In this document: in pieces, positions 46,979 through 56,260 of the stretch
Position numbering within the stretch: position 1 is the stretch's first letter
Layout: the number at the start of each line of letters is the position of its first letter
Source of the DNA: an uncultured Bacillota bacterium
Lineage (GTDB): Bacteria > Bacillota_I > Bacilli_A > RFN20 > CAG-826
Reading direction: 5' to 3'
Assembly: GCA_949289845.1 (NCBI GenBank)
Contig: CASEPN010000002.1
Span: 248,001-312,000, forward strand
Length of the DNA: 64,000 nt
Notes under the pieces: generated by a model
The model's database searches: none
Told to the model about the DNA's origin: nothing
The model's input: only the letters and a program-made list of their open reading frames with translations
Position numbers and translations under genes: made by a program

Positions 46979-48544
46979 ATGAACAAGAAGAAACTCACCC
47001 TGGCGCTCCCGCTCCTCCTCACCGCCTCGATCGCCGGAGGCTCCCTTTCCTCCTGCTCCCTCGGGGACGGGGTCGACCCCTACTCCGTCGACGTGAACAT
47101 GGAGATTCCGGAAGGGACCACCATCCAGTTCTGGACCGGCTTCGGCGACGACATCAGCGGTCCTCTCCAGGAGCTCCTCGCCCAGTTCACCGACGAGACG
47201 GGGATCGTGGTCGAGTACGAGAGCAAGAGCGGCTACGACAGCCTCAAGCAGAACATCGGCCTTTCCGCCTCCTCGAGGAGCTACCCGCACCTCGCGCTCG
47301 CCTACCCCGACCACATGGCCGACTACGTGATGCGCGACATCATCGTCCGGCTCGACTACTACGTGGAGACCGACGAGGGAGAGGACAAGATCACCCCGGA
47401 CGACTTCTACGAGGACTACATGGTCGAGAACTACGAGGTCGAGTTCGACGAGGAGGGTGAGCCCTACCTCATGGGCATCCCCTTCAACAAGTCGACCGAG
47501 GCGATGACCTACAACAAGACCTTCTTCGAGTGGGCCGCCAGGCTCGACCCCTCGATCCACGTCCCCGCGACCTGGGACGAGGTCCGCTCCGTGGGGCACG
47601 CGATCAACGACCTTCTTGAGAAGGGGACCGCCGCCTCGGGGAACAGCACCTACTTCGGCAAGATCGCCGGGCCGGAGGGAGAGACGTACAGCACGTGGGA
47701 GGAGGTGAACGCCGCCGGCCTCGCGCAGGGCGACGTCCTCGACTTCCGCCTCGTGACCGCCGAGCTCTTCCATCCCCTCGGCTACGACTCCGGCGCGAAC
47801 TTCTTCATCACCATGGTCCGCCAGTGGGGCGGGGAGTACACGGGCATCGACGAGGAGACCCGCGAGGGCTACGTCGCCTTCGACTCCGACGTCGTGAAGG
47901 AGGCCCTCGCCTACTTCAAGACGCTCCACGAGGAGGACGTCGTCGCGATCCCCGCCGACTTCGGCGAGACTTCCTACTGCTCCGGCCCCTTCACCGAGCT
48001 CCAGTCGGTCATGAACATCGGCTCGACCGCCGGGACCGCCCATAGCGTCCCCGCGGCCGCCCGCTTCGTCACGGACGTCGCCCCGGTCCCCTACAAGGAC
48101 GCGGAGCGCATGTACGTCATCTCCCAGGGGACGAACCTCGTCCTTCTCGACAAGGGGACGGAGGAAGAGCGCGCGGCCGCCTGGAAGCTCCTCAAATGGC
48201 TGACCAAGTGGCATAACGGCGAGTTCTGCGCCGAGACGGGCTACTTCCCGAGCTGCGAGTACAGTGAGAATTCCGCGGCCTACCAGGAGTTCCTGACCAG
48301 GGAACCCCAGAACTACGCCGACTACGTCGCCCAGTCGACCTCCCTCGTGAACAGCGAGCACTACATCAACCCGGAGAAGGGCTGGACGAAGTTCGTCGAC
48401 ACCCCCTTCGTCGGAAGCTCGATCGTCCGCGATTCGGTCGACGCCATCATGCAGATGCTCTTCTTCGGCGAGGGGGCGACCCCGGAGTCGGTCATCCAGG
48501 ACCGCTACCAGGACATCCGCGCCGCCGGCATCGAAACGAGGTGA
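46979..48544 (+). CDS. Extracellular substrate-binding lipoprotein (2 of 2)
   Basis: 521 aa from ATG 46979, 8 nt after the first receptor. Lipobox SLSSC with Cys26. IQFWTGFGDDISGPL, AYPDHMADY and GIPFNKSTEAMTYNKTFFE match the first receptor closely. Two receptors for one permease pair may widen substrate range. Confidence 0.85.
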   Translation: MNKKKLTLALPLLLTASIAGGSLSSCSLGDGVDPYSVDVNMEIPEGTTIQFWTGFGDDISGPLQELLAQFTDETGIVVEYESKSGYDSLKQNIGLSASSRSYPHLALAYPDHMADYVMRDIIVRLDYYVETDEGEDKITPDDFYEDYMVENYEVEFDEEGEPYLMGIPFNKSTEAMTYNKTFFEWAARLDPSIHVPATWDEVRSVGHAINDLLEKGTAASGNSTYFGKIAGPEGETYSTWEEVNAAGLAQGDVLDFRLVTAELFHPLGYDSGANFFITMVRQWGGEYTGIDEETREGYVAFDSDVVKEALAYFKTLHEEDVVAIPADFGETSYCSGPFTELQSVMNIGSTAGTAHSVPAAARFVTDVAPVPYKDAERMYVISQGTNLVLLDKGTEEERAAAWKLLKWLTKWHNGEFCAETGYFPSCEYSENSAAYQEFLTREPQNYADYVAQSTSLVNSEHYINPEKGWTKFVDTPFVGSSIVRDSVDAIMQMLFFGEGATPESVIQDRYQDIRAAGIETR

Positions 48545-48548
48545 GAAC

Positions 48549-50078
48549 ATGAAAAAGGCATACCGCATCCTCTCCTTCCTCTTCGCGCTCGGGGCCTTCG
48601 GGAGCGTCCTCGCCTCCTGCGACCAGGGGACCACTTCCTACAGCACCCTCCCCGAGGGCCACGAGAACGATCTTGTCGAAACTCCGATCACGGACGCCCT
48701 CGAGTTCGAGTTCGCCGACGACGTCGCCAACTACAACTTCAAGGAGGAGGCCGATTCCGGCAAGACCGGCGTCATCTACGGCCTCATCCACCTCATGGGC
48801 GTGACCGACGGGGACACCATCTCCTGGAAGGGCGAGCTCGGGACGGGCGAGGCCTCCAGCTCCCTCCGCATGCTCGGCATCGACACCCCCGAGTCGACCG
48901 CCAACGTCGACCCCTGGGGCGTGAAGGCGAGCAAGTTCGCCTCGAGCGTCCTCGAGGGCTGCTACCGCTACGCCCTCGTCAACGACATCAAGACCACCAC
49001 GGGCGACCAGTCGGGCTACGACAAGATGGACAGCAACGGCACCCGCTACATGGGCTTCCTCTGGTACCAGAAGACCGAGGACTCCGCCTGGCGCTGCTAC
49101 AACCTCGAGTGCATCGAGCAGGGCTATAGCGAGAACGGCCTCTTCAACGACAGCGACCTCGGCTATCTCCAGAGCTTCATCGACGCGGGCGAGAAGGCCA
49201 AGGCCATGAAGCTCCGCGTCCCGGGCAAGGTGAAGGACCCCGACTACGACTACAGCGACAACGTCGTCGAGACCACCATCTGGTACATCCGCGACCACTA
49301 TGACGAGATCGGCATCAACATGGAGGCCGGCACCTCCGGCAAGCGCCTCCGCGTCACCGGGCTCGTCGTCGGCATGATCGGCGACAACCTCGTCCTCCGC
49401 GACATTGTCCGGAGCGACTCCGACGGGGACGGGGAGAGCGATCAGGACGGGGAGTACCGCTCGATCTACGCCTACGCCGGCTACGGCTCCTCCCTCGGCT
49501 CGATGGTCGGGGTCGGCGACATCGTCCGCTTCTACTGCCGCGCGACGAAGTTCCCCAAGGACAGCGACACCATCCAGCTTTCCGACATGGAGACGGCCTC
49601 CTACGGCGACTACAAGTTCGAGGTGATGGCGACCTACGGATCGCCCGAATGGCAGGAGCTCGCCGGCGAGGGGAACTCCATCGATCCCGTCGTCCCCGAG
49701 AGGATCCCGGAGACGAAGGAGGAGCTGGGCGCCCTCGCGGGCCTCTACGTCACCCTCCCCGTCCAGATCCGCGTCGCCCAGGGCGGCGAGTACGACGAGG
49801 ACGGGAACTGGATCGAGTCCGGCATCAACTCCTACTACAACAAGGGCAAGAGCGGCACGACCATCTACGCCTACCTCGACGGGACGAGGATTGTCTGCAA
49901 CCTCCGCATCGACCACGAGTCCTACCCGCGCCTAAGCGAGAACGACTTCGCCGAGGGCCAGAGGTGGGAGGTGACCGCCTACCTCAACCCCTACTTCGAC
50001 AACTACCAGCTCGCTCTCCTCAACTACACGCCCACCAACTGCCATCTCATCGAGACCTCCTCCGAGGCCGCCCTCTAA
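48549..50078 (+). CDS. Lipoprotein thermonuclease (SNase family) with C-terminal OB-like region
   Basis: 509 aa. Lipobox VLASC (Cys24), then an SNase domain: TDGDT with D89, LRMLGIDTPES with R107, D112, T113 and E115, and GTRYMGFLWY with R166. These line up with staphylococcal nuclease D21, R35, D40, T41, E43 and R87, so it should be catalytic. Residues about 265-505 look like OB-fold repeats (GKRLRVTGLVVGMIGDNLVL, GDIVRFYCRATKF). Surface Ca-dependent nuclease cutting DNA/RNA next to the importer. Starts 4 nt after the second receptor. Confidence 0.85.
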   Translation: MKKAYRILSFLFALGAFGSVLASCDQGTTSYSTLPEGHENDLVETPITDALEFEFADDVANYNFKEEADSGKTGVIYGLIHLMGVTDGDTISWKGELGTGEASSSLRMLGIDTPESTANVDPWGVKASKFASSVLEGCYRYALVNDIKTTTGDQSGYDKMDSNGTRYMGFLWYQKTEDSAWRCYNLECIEQGYSENGLFNDSDLGYLQSFIDAGEKAKAMKLRVPGKVKDPDYDYSDNVVETTIWYIRDHYDEIGINMEAGTSGKRLRVTGLVVGMIGDNLVLRDIVRSDSDGDGESDQDGEYRSIYAYAGYGSSLGSMVGVGDIVRFYCRATKFPKDSDTIQLSDMETASYGDYKFEVMATYGSPEWQELAGEGNSIDPVVPERIPETKEELGALAGLYVTLPVQIRVAQGGEYDEDGNWIESGINSYYNKGKSGTTIYAYLDGTRIVCNLRIDHESYPRLSENDFAEGQRWEVTAYLNPYFDNYQLALLNYTPTNCHLIETSSEAAL

Positions 50079-50103
50079 AGGAATAGGAAAGGACTAGCAA
50101 TCC

Positions 50104-51204
50104 ATGAACAAGAAGAGCCTCCTTCTCGCCCTCCCCGTCCTCCTTCTCGCCTCCTGCGGGAACGGGAATCCCGACGGGCTTCCCGCCACCAACCAGGAGC
50201 TCGTCGACTACGTCGCCGGAAGAAGCGGCCTCGCGATCCTCGACAACGGCCAGCACCTCCGCTATGGGGACGAGGGGAACCACCTTCCCTCCGGCTCCGT
50301 CGTGAACCTCGTCCCGAGCGTGAACGCGAAGATCTGGGACGGGGCCGCCGCCCAGACCATCGCCGTCCCCATTGAGTGGACGGTGGACAAGGAGGACTCC
50401 TGGACGATCGACGAGCAGGACGACGTCGTCGTCTGCACGCCGGAGACCCCCCTCTACGGGGAGCCCGACCTCGAGAGCACCTTCACGGGCGCCATCACCT
50501 GGGGGGACGCCAGCGCCTCCATCACCGTCAAGGTGACGATCCAGGCCATCCAGGAGCCGCCCGTCGAATACACCTCGATCGGAGAGCTCTGGAACGACTT
50601 CTTCGTGGACAAGACCATCACCACCGGGACCTACGTCACCGTCACGGGCTACGTGACCGGCGTCAACAAGAGCCGCCAGAACGTCTACATCCAGACCGAC
50701 GAGTACGCGGTCCAGCTCTACAAGGCCGACGCCTATAGCGCCCTCTTCACCGAGGGGAACCTCATCACCGCGACCGGCTCCATCACCAACTACTACGGCC
50801 TCGAGCTCGAGGACATCAGCTCCGTCGTCGCCTCCGATGCGGAGGGAATCCCCGAAGCCGTCGCCACGCCCCTCACGAAGGAGATCATCGACTCGGTCAC
50901 GGCCAACGGCACTAAGTGGGACAACTCCATGGTGAAGGCCACGGCGACTCTCGTCGAGGACCAGACCGCGGAGGATAGCGACGAAGGCACCTACCTCATG
51001 CGCCTTGAGGACGGCGGGGAGTTCTACCTCTTCACCAAGCACACGATCGACGAGGCGTGGAAGGCGGAGTACGACGCGCTTCTCCAGGATCCCGCGAACA
51101 TCGGCAAGACGTTCGAGATCAAGGGGCTCGTCTCCTTCTACTCGAAGACCTCGATGTTCGAAGTCATCCCCTTCAACGACAACTGGGTCGCCCTCGCCGA
51201 GTAG
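50104..51204 (+). CDS. OB-fold-like surface lipoprotein
   Basis: 366 aa. Lipobox LLASC with Cys18. Residues about 155-255 look like an OB fold (GTYVTVTGYVTGVNKSRQNV, YIQTDEYAVQLY, GNLITATGSITNYYGLEL) and a second one near 265-365. OB folds often bind single-stranded nucleic acid or oligosaccharide. Last gene of the ABC-nuclease operon, before a terminator; a role in holding nucleic acid for the nuclease is inference. Confidence 0.7.
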   Translation: MNKKSLLLALPVLLLASCGNGNPDGLPATNQELVDYVAGRSGLAILDNGQHLRYGDEGNHLPSGSVVNLVPSVNAKIWDGAAAQTIAVPIEWTVDKEDSWTIDEQDDVVVCTPETPLYGEPDLESTFTGAITWGDASASITVKVTIQAIQEPPVEYTSIGELWNDFFVDKTITTGTYVTVTGYVTGVNKSRQNVYIQTDEYAVQLYKADAYSALFTEGNLITATGSITNYYGLELEDISSVVASDAEGIPEAVATPLTKEIIDSVTANGTKWDNSMVKATATLVEDQTAEDSDEGTYLMRLEDGGEFYLFTKHTIDEAWKAEYDALLQDPANIGKTFEIKGLVSFYSKTSMFEVIPFNDNWVALAE

Positions 51205-51224
51205 GCGGAGGAGGCTTCCGGAAG

Positions 51225-51250
51225 GCGGGCCGATGCGCCCGCTTTTCTCT
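51225..51250 (+). terminator. Terminator of the ABC-nuclease operon
   Basis: GCGGGC (51225-51230), loop, GCCCGC (51237-51242), TTTT. Confidence 0.75.
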
Positions 51251-51265
51251 TTGGGCAATTAAGTG

Positions 51266-51294
51266 TTGACGGGGCGCCTTCCGGGAGGTTTAAT
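51266..51294 (+). promoter_or_regulatory. Promoter of tRNA-Lys
   Basis: TTGACG (51266-51271), 17-nt spacer, TTTAAT (51289-51294), 10 nt before the mature tRNA. The spacer has CCTTCC-G-GGAGG. Confidence 0.7.
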
Positions 51295-51304
51295 CTCGTC
51301 CGCT

Positions 51305-51380
<76 letters not shown>

Positions 51381-51389
51381 AGCGCATGG

Positions 51390-51415
51390 AACGCCCTTCG
51401 GGGCGTTTTCTCTTT
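51390..51415 (+). terminator. Terminator after tRNA-Lys
   Basis: AACGCCC (51390-51396), TTCG, GGGCGTT (51401-51407), T-rich tail. Confidence 0.85.
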
Positions 51416-51473
51416 ATCTCGCCCCCTGACTTCGTTAGACTAGCCGTGCGATAAGCGAAGGAGAACAAGATTC

Positions 51474-53162
51474 ATGAAGCGCAAGTTCGCAGCGATCCCC
51501 CTTCTCGTCCTCGCCGGCGGAGCGTTGGTCCTCGCCGGGTGCGACGACAAGCCCACCATCTCGGTGCCCAGCAGCACCGAGCCCACGAGCTCCTCCACCT
51601 CGGAGGGCCCCGCGATCGTCGACCCGGATCCCTCCACCCCGTGGATGGACGAGATCGAGGAAGGCACCTACCGGCTCGGCCTCTACCAGAGCACCCTTGA
51701 GAAGTACCTCTGGCTGACCGGGGACATGGACGGCTTCTACCTCGCCTCAACCGAGGATTATTCCGAGGCCGCGGACGTCGTCGTCGCTGCCTCTGGGGAC
51801 GGCTGGACCCTCAGCCCGACTGCCGGCGAAGGCAAGGGCAAGTACATCGGCGGCGAGCACGCCACTGGTTCCGACGGGAAGGAGCATGACAACATCCTCT
51901 TCCAGGCCGATCCCTTCGTCTGGAAGTGGAACTCCGAGGTCGGGTATTTCTATGCGACCGTCGGGGAGAACGACCTCTACATCGGGAACTACCAGTCCTA
52001 CACGACCTTCAGCCTGAGCAACGTCAAGTACGCCACGAGTGAGGGCAACAACCACGCCCGCCTCTTCCTCGAGGAGGTCAAGGTCGAGGTCGAGCCTGAC
52101 CCCATCGCGACCTACGTCGAGACCCCGGTCAGCGGGAAAACCTACGCGATCGGGATGTACAACCCCCTTATGACCCGCCAGTACTACCTGCTCGGCGAGA
52201 TGTCGGGCCACTACGGCGCCTCCACGGGGGACATCGAGGAAGCCGACGGCATCCTCATCACCGAGGGCGAGCACGGCTGGACCCTCCAGATGACCTCCGG
52301 GGAGGAGAACGGGAAATACATCGCCGTCGTCATTAGCGGCACCTTCACCAACTTCGCCTTCCAGGAGAACCCCTTCTACTGGGAGTGGAACGAGGAGCAC
52401 AAGACCTTCCTCGGGAGCCCGGCCGGTTCCGAGGCGCTCTACTTCATGGGCACGACCGGGGAGTACAACACCTTCAACGTCGTCGCAAACGAGAAGCTGA
52501 TGGACGAGACCGCCTCGATCGCCCACCTCTACGAGGGTGGGAAGACCGAGACTCCGGAAGAGCCTGAGGAGCCCGTCGTCCTCGAGGGGGAGACCCATCT
52601 CGCCCTGAGCTTCGATAGCGCCTTCGGGAACACCGACGGGGAGACCGGCGGCCTCACCAACTCCTACCTCAAGCCTTGGTCGACCGACGTGACCGACGAG
52701 GGCGGCGCGATCGCCAGCTACAATATGAGCGGCTGGGGACTGGCCAAGCAGAAGGACTACCTCCGCCTCGGCGGGAAGGCGGTCCACGCTGACGCCACCG
52801 GGGACGAGGCCGGCTACGGCTACTTCCAGATCGACACCGCGACCACTTCCGCGATCGCCGGCATCAACATCGATGTGAAGAACACGCACTCTACCTTCAC
52901 CGCCCTCCACGTCCTCGTGGACGACGCCGCCTTCCCGGCCGTCCCTGCGGACGATGCGGGCACGACCAGCCTTCCCGAGGGCCTCGTTGACCATGTCGAG
53001 GTGACCTCCCTCCCCGCGGGCTCGACCATCGCGATCGTCCCGAGCGAGGGCGTCGCCTGGGCCGCCGGGAGCTACTTCCGCATTTACGTCGAGAAGGCCG
53101 ACGGCTCCAATAACGGCGGCGTGGACTTCACCGAGCTCCGCCTCGTCGAGGCCGCTGCCTAA
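51474..53162 (+). CDS. Large surface lipoprotein with two tandem repeats
   Basis: 562 aa. Lipobox VLAGC (Cys23), followed by a Ser/Thr/Glu linker. Two repeats at about 60-195 and 210-355 share TYRLGLYQ/TYAIGMYN, GDMDGFYLAST/GEMSGHYGAST, DGWTLSPTAGEGKGKYI/HGWTLQMTSGEENGKYI and TTFSLSNV/NTFNVVAN. The C-terminal about 190 residues look like a beta-sandwich. AAGGAGAAC precedes the ATG. Function unknown; likely surface display or binding. Confidence 0.75.
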   Translation: MKRKFAAIPLLVLAGGALVLAGCDDKPTISVPSSTEPTSSSTSEGPAIVDPDPSTPWMDEIEEGTYRLGLYQSTLEKYLWLTGDMDGFYLASTEDYSEAADVVVAASGDGWTLSPTAGEGKGKYIGGEHATGSDGKEHDNILFQADPFVWKWNSEVGYFYATVGENDLYIGNYQSYTTFSLSNVKYATSEGNNHARLFLEEVKVEVEPDPIATYVETPVSGKTYAIGMYNPLMTRQYYLLGEMSGHYGASTGDIEEADGILITEGEHGWTLQMTSGEENGKYIAVVISGTFTNFAFQENPFYWEWNEEHKTFLGSPAGSEALYFMGTTGEYNTFNVVANEKLMDETASIAHLYEGGKTETPEEPEEPVVLEGETHLALSFDSAFGNTDGETGGLTNSYLKPWSTDVTDEGGAIASYNMSGWGLAKQKDYLRLGGKAVHADATGDEAGYGYFQIDTATTSAIAGINIDVKNTHSTFTALHVLVDDAAFPAVPADDAGTTSLPEGLVDHVEVTSLPAGSTIAIVPSEGVAWAAGSYFRIYVEKADGSNNGGVDFTELRLVEAAA

Positions 53163-53186
53163 GGTTCCTTTCCAAGGACAGGGAAG

Positions 53187-53216
53187 AGGGGCCCGCTCTG
53201 GCGGGCCCCTTTCCTG
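53187..53216 (+). terminator. Terminator after the 562-aa lipoprotein
   Basis: AGGGGCCCGC (53187-53196), TCTG loop, GCGGGCCCCT (53201-53210), then TT. The rest of 53217-53400 holds AT-richer DNA with no clear -35/-10 pair and no gene. Confidence 0.85.
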
Positions 53217-53400
53217 TTCTCCTTGCCGACGTCCGAAACTGGGCGATGCCAAGGCGTTCTTCCGGGTTGGAATACCAGATTACTCCCTTTCTCCTTCCCT
53301 TTCGACATGAAAGCGGATTTCATGAAGTCAAGAGAAAAGTCCCGTATTCCACCGGAAAACTTCCTGCTAAAGTTGGCTCGTAATAGAAGGAAGGAGATCT

Positions 53401-56121
53401 ATGAAGAAAGTCGTTCTATTACCAGTCCTCGTCCTCGCATCGGCGATGGTCCTCGCCGGATGCGACACCAGCACGACGTCCACTGCCTCCGAGAGCGGTT
53501 CCGAGACCGCGTCCTCCTCCGTCAGCGAGGGGAGCGACAGCGCCTCCGCCTCCGCTTCCGAAAGCGAACCCGAGCCCGAGCCTGCGGACTACACCAAGCT
53601 CGCCGACATCGAGGTCTCCTCGGAAGTCACTTCCCGCGGCGTCTACATGGGCAAGACCGACCTCGTCCGGAGCGACAAAGGGGCTTACAACTACCTCTGG
53701 CTCGCCGACGGGGATGCGGCAGGCGTCGTCTACACGGTCAAGGAAGACCTCTTCGATTCCTCCTGGGTCGCAGGCCAGACCGTCCTTGAGGTGACTGGCA
53801 AGGTCGCCGAGTACAACGAGTTCCTCCAGTTCTCCAACATCACCGCCCTCGAAGCCGTCGAGGATGCCTCCGTCACTTCCGGGAAGGCGATCGAGCTCAC
53901 CGGCCAGGAAGTGACGATCGAGGACGTCCACCACCTCTATTCCATCAAGGACGCCGAGGTCGCCTCGATCGCTGGCTCCGGCGAGTTCAAGATCACCCTC
54001 GGCGGGACGAGCTACAACGTCCGCCTGGACAACCGCGACATCGCCGACGGCCCCATCTGGGACGTCAAGGTCGGGGACAAGGTCACGATGACCTCCTTCC
54101 TCAGTGCCTATAAGGGCACCATGCAGTTCATCACCGCCACCGACGTCACCGTCACCCCGGGGGAGGAGGAAGAGCCCGATCCCGAACCGGAAGAGGTGAA
54201 GTATCTCGATGAGATCCTGACCCTTGCCCAGGGCGATACCTACACCGGGCGCGCCGTGTACATGGGTTCCAGCACCCTTGCCAACGACAGGGGCTATAGG
54301 AACGCGACCTTCGTCGCCGACGGGGACGACTGGTACCAGCTCTATCAGATCGACACCGAGCTCTACGATGCCCTCGGGACCCTCGTCCCGGGAGAGACCG
54401 TCCTCGAGTGGAAGGGCACCATCTCCGACTATGGGGCGACCAAGGAATCCAAGGTAAGCGCAATCTCCGTCGTCACCGACGCTGAGGTGACCGCGGGGTC
54501 TTGGACGCCGCTCGCGGAGGGATACGTTCCCAACCTGGCCGACGTCAACAAGGGCTTCCAGGTGACCGACGCGACCATCGCCCAGCTGTCGAGCGACAAG
54601 CAGAACATCTCCTTCACCCTCGGAGACAACGCAACCGAGTACGACATCTATCTCAACAAGTACAACACCGATCTCACCGTCGACGCGATCGCGAACCTCG
54701 AGGTCGGGGACAAGCTCACCTTCAAGACTTTCGGCGGCGACAACTACGACAGCAAGCACCAGACGAGCGAGTTCCGATTCATCTATATGATCGACCCGGT
54801 CCGCACTCCTGGCGAGGGCGGCGAGGATCCCGAACCCGAGCCCACCGGCACGACGATCGCCGATCTCTATGAGATGGAGATCGACACCGATGCCACCGTC
54901 AGCGGCGTCATCGTGGGCATCTGGAAGCAGGGCATCGTGATCGACGACAACACCGGCACCATCTACCGTTATGACAACCAGTCCGAAACCCTCGGCTTCG
55001 AGGTCGGGGACTACGTGACCGTCTCCGGCGCCATCGGCGAATTCAACGGAATTAGGCAGTTCAACTACTCGAGCGACATCGCTGCTGCCGAAGGGACCGC
55101 CCCGATCCTCACCACCACGACCCCGACCGAATGGACCGCCGCGGACATGGATGCGTTCGTCCCCTCCAGCCGCTCGCCGCTCGTGAAGATCGCCGGCAAC
55201 GTCGATTCCCTCGGGCAGTACAACAACGTCACCGTCCCGGGCGCCGAGAAGACGCTGAGCCTCTTCCTTTCCGAATCCATCTCCGCCACCCTCGAGGTCG
55301 GCAAGTCCTATGATTTCACCGGCTACGCGCTCTACATCTCCAGCGGCAAGTACGTCAACGTCCTCATCACCTCCGCGACTGAGATCCAGCCTTCCGCTCC
55401 GACGGCCATCGAGATCTCGAGCCCTGTCACCGAGATCATGGTCGGCAGGACTGTGGAGCTTTCCGTGAGCTATGAGCCCGCCATTTCCGAAAAGGGCGTC
55501 TCCTGGGCCTCCAGCAGCGATGAGGTCGCCACCGTCGACGACAACGGCGTCGTGACCGCCATCGCCGAGGGCGAGGTCACCATCACCGCCACCTCCACCG
55601 CCGACGAGTCCGTCAAGGACGAAATCGCCCTGACTGTCATCGCCGCTCCCGAGACCACCCTTGCGGGCACCATCGATTTCAGCAGCCTGACTGGGAAGGG
55701 CACCAAGTATGGCAATGCGGCTGACCTTCAGTCGGACCTGAGCGCTTGCATGGACAGCGAGAATGGTCTTTCCATCACCGTTTCCGCGGTCACGAATGTG
55801 TACGATGGAAATGGAGCTGGCGGTTACTTGGCGAATACGCCCGGACTTATCAAGACGGGCAAAAGCGGGGAAGGCAGTTCCATCACCGCCACCATCAGCG
55901 CTTCCGTCGTCCGCATCGAAATGGACTGCGCCAAGTGGAACGATAGCGCGAGCGATACCATCTCCCTGAACGGCGTCACCTACGCCGCCCCTGCCTATGA
56001 CAGCGAAACTGCCGAGTGGGGGACCCTTGCCTGGGATTTCGCCGAGGGAACCACTGACTTCAACGTCGAGACGAACGATTGCGTCTTCATCAAGGCGATC
56101 CGCTTCTACGTCGCTGCCTAG
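53401..56121 (+). CDS. Giant surface lipoprotein with OB-fold repeats and a bacterial Ig-like (BIG2) domain
   Basis: 906 aa. Lipobox VLAGC (Cys21), then a low-complexity Ser/Glu/Pro linker to about residue 62. About five or six OB-like repeats fill residues 65-660 (for example GRAVYMGSSTLANDRGY, GETVLEWKGTISDYG, GVIVGIWKQGIVIDDNTG, GDYVTVSGAIGEFNG, each unit ending in a short linker). A BIG2 domain lies at about 668-745 (VSWASSSDEVATVDDNGVVT). The C-terminal 160 residues look like a beta-sandwich. AAGGAGATCT precedes the ATG. Related in style to the 50104 protein; probably a nucleic-acid or glycan-binding adhesin. Confidence 0.75.
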   Translation: MKKVVLLPVLVLASAMVLAGCDTSTTSTASESGSETASSSVSEGSDSASASASESEPEPEPADYTKLADIEVSSEVTSRGVYMGKTDLVRSDKGAYNYLWLADGDAAGVVYTVKEDLFDSSWVAGQTVLEVTGKVAEYNEFLQFSNITALEAVEDASVTSGKAIELTGQEVTIEDVHHLYSIKDAEVASIAGSGEFKITLGGTSYNVRLDNRDIADGPIWDVKVGDKVTMTSFLSAYKGTMQFITATDVTVTPGEEEEPDPEPEEVKYLDEILTLAQGDTYTGRAVYMGSSTLANDRGYRNATFVADGDDWYQLYQIDTELYDALGTLVPGETVLEWKGTISDYGATKESKVSAISVVTDAEVTAGSWTPLAEGYVPNLADVNKGFQVTDATIAQLSSDKQNISFTLGDNATEYDIYLNKYNTDLTVDAIANLEVGDKLTFKTFGGDNYDSKHQTSEFRFIYMIDPVRTPGEGGEDPEPEPTGTTIADLYEMEIDTDATVSGVIVGIWKQGIVIDDNTGTIYRYDNQSETLGFEVGDYVTVSGAIGEFNGIRQFNYSSDIAAAEGTAPILTTTTPTEWTAADMDAFVPSSRSPLVKIAGNVDSLGQYNNVTVPGAEKTLSLFLSESISATLEVGKSYDFTGYALYISSGKYVNVLITSATEIQPSAPTAIEISSPVTEIMVGRTVELSVSYEPAISEKGVSWASSSDEVATVDDNGVVTAIAEGEVTITATSTADESVKDEIALTVIAAPETTLAGTIDFSSLTGKGTKYGNAADLQSDLSACMDSENGLSITVSAVTNVYDGNGAGGYLANTPGLIKTGKSGEGSSITATISASVVRIEMDCAKWNDSASDTISLNGVTYAAPAYDSETAEWGTLAWDFAEGTTDFNVETNDCVFIKAIRFYVAA

Positions 56122-56138
56122 TACCTTGTAGGCGCATA

Positions 56139-56160
56139 GGACCCCTCCGGGGGTCCTTTT
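56139..56160 (+). terminator. Terminator after the 906-aa lipoprotein
   Basis: GGACCCC (56139-56145), TCCG loop region, GGGGTCC (56150-56156), TTTT. A second hairpin without T tail follows at 56172-56195 (GGGAGCCCCC/GGGGGCTCTC). Confidence 0.8.
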
Positions 56161-56199
56161 CTTGTCCTGAAGGGAGCCCCCATAAGGGGGCTCTCCCCA

Positions 56200-56228
56200 T
56201 TGTGTCCCCCTATCCGGGGTCCTATACT
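56200..56228 (+). promoter_or_regulatory. Promoter of nifJ
   Basis: TTGTGT (56200-56205), 17-nt spacer, TATACT (56223-56228). The spacer has CCCC-N5-CGGGG. Confidence 0.55.
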
Positions 56229-56260
56229 TCCAAAGAACACAGGAGAACGAATAGACAACA

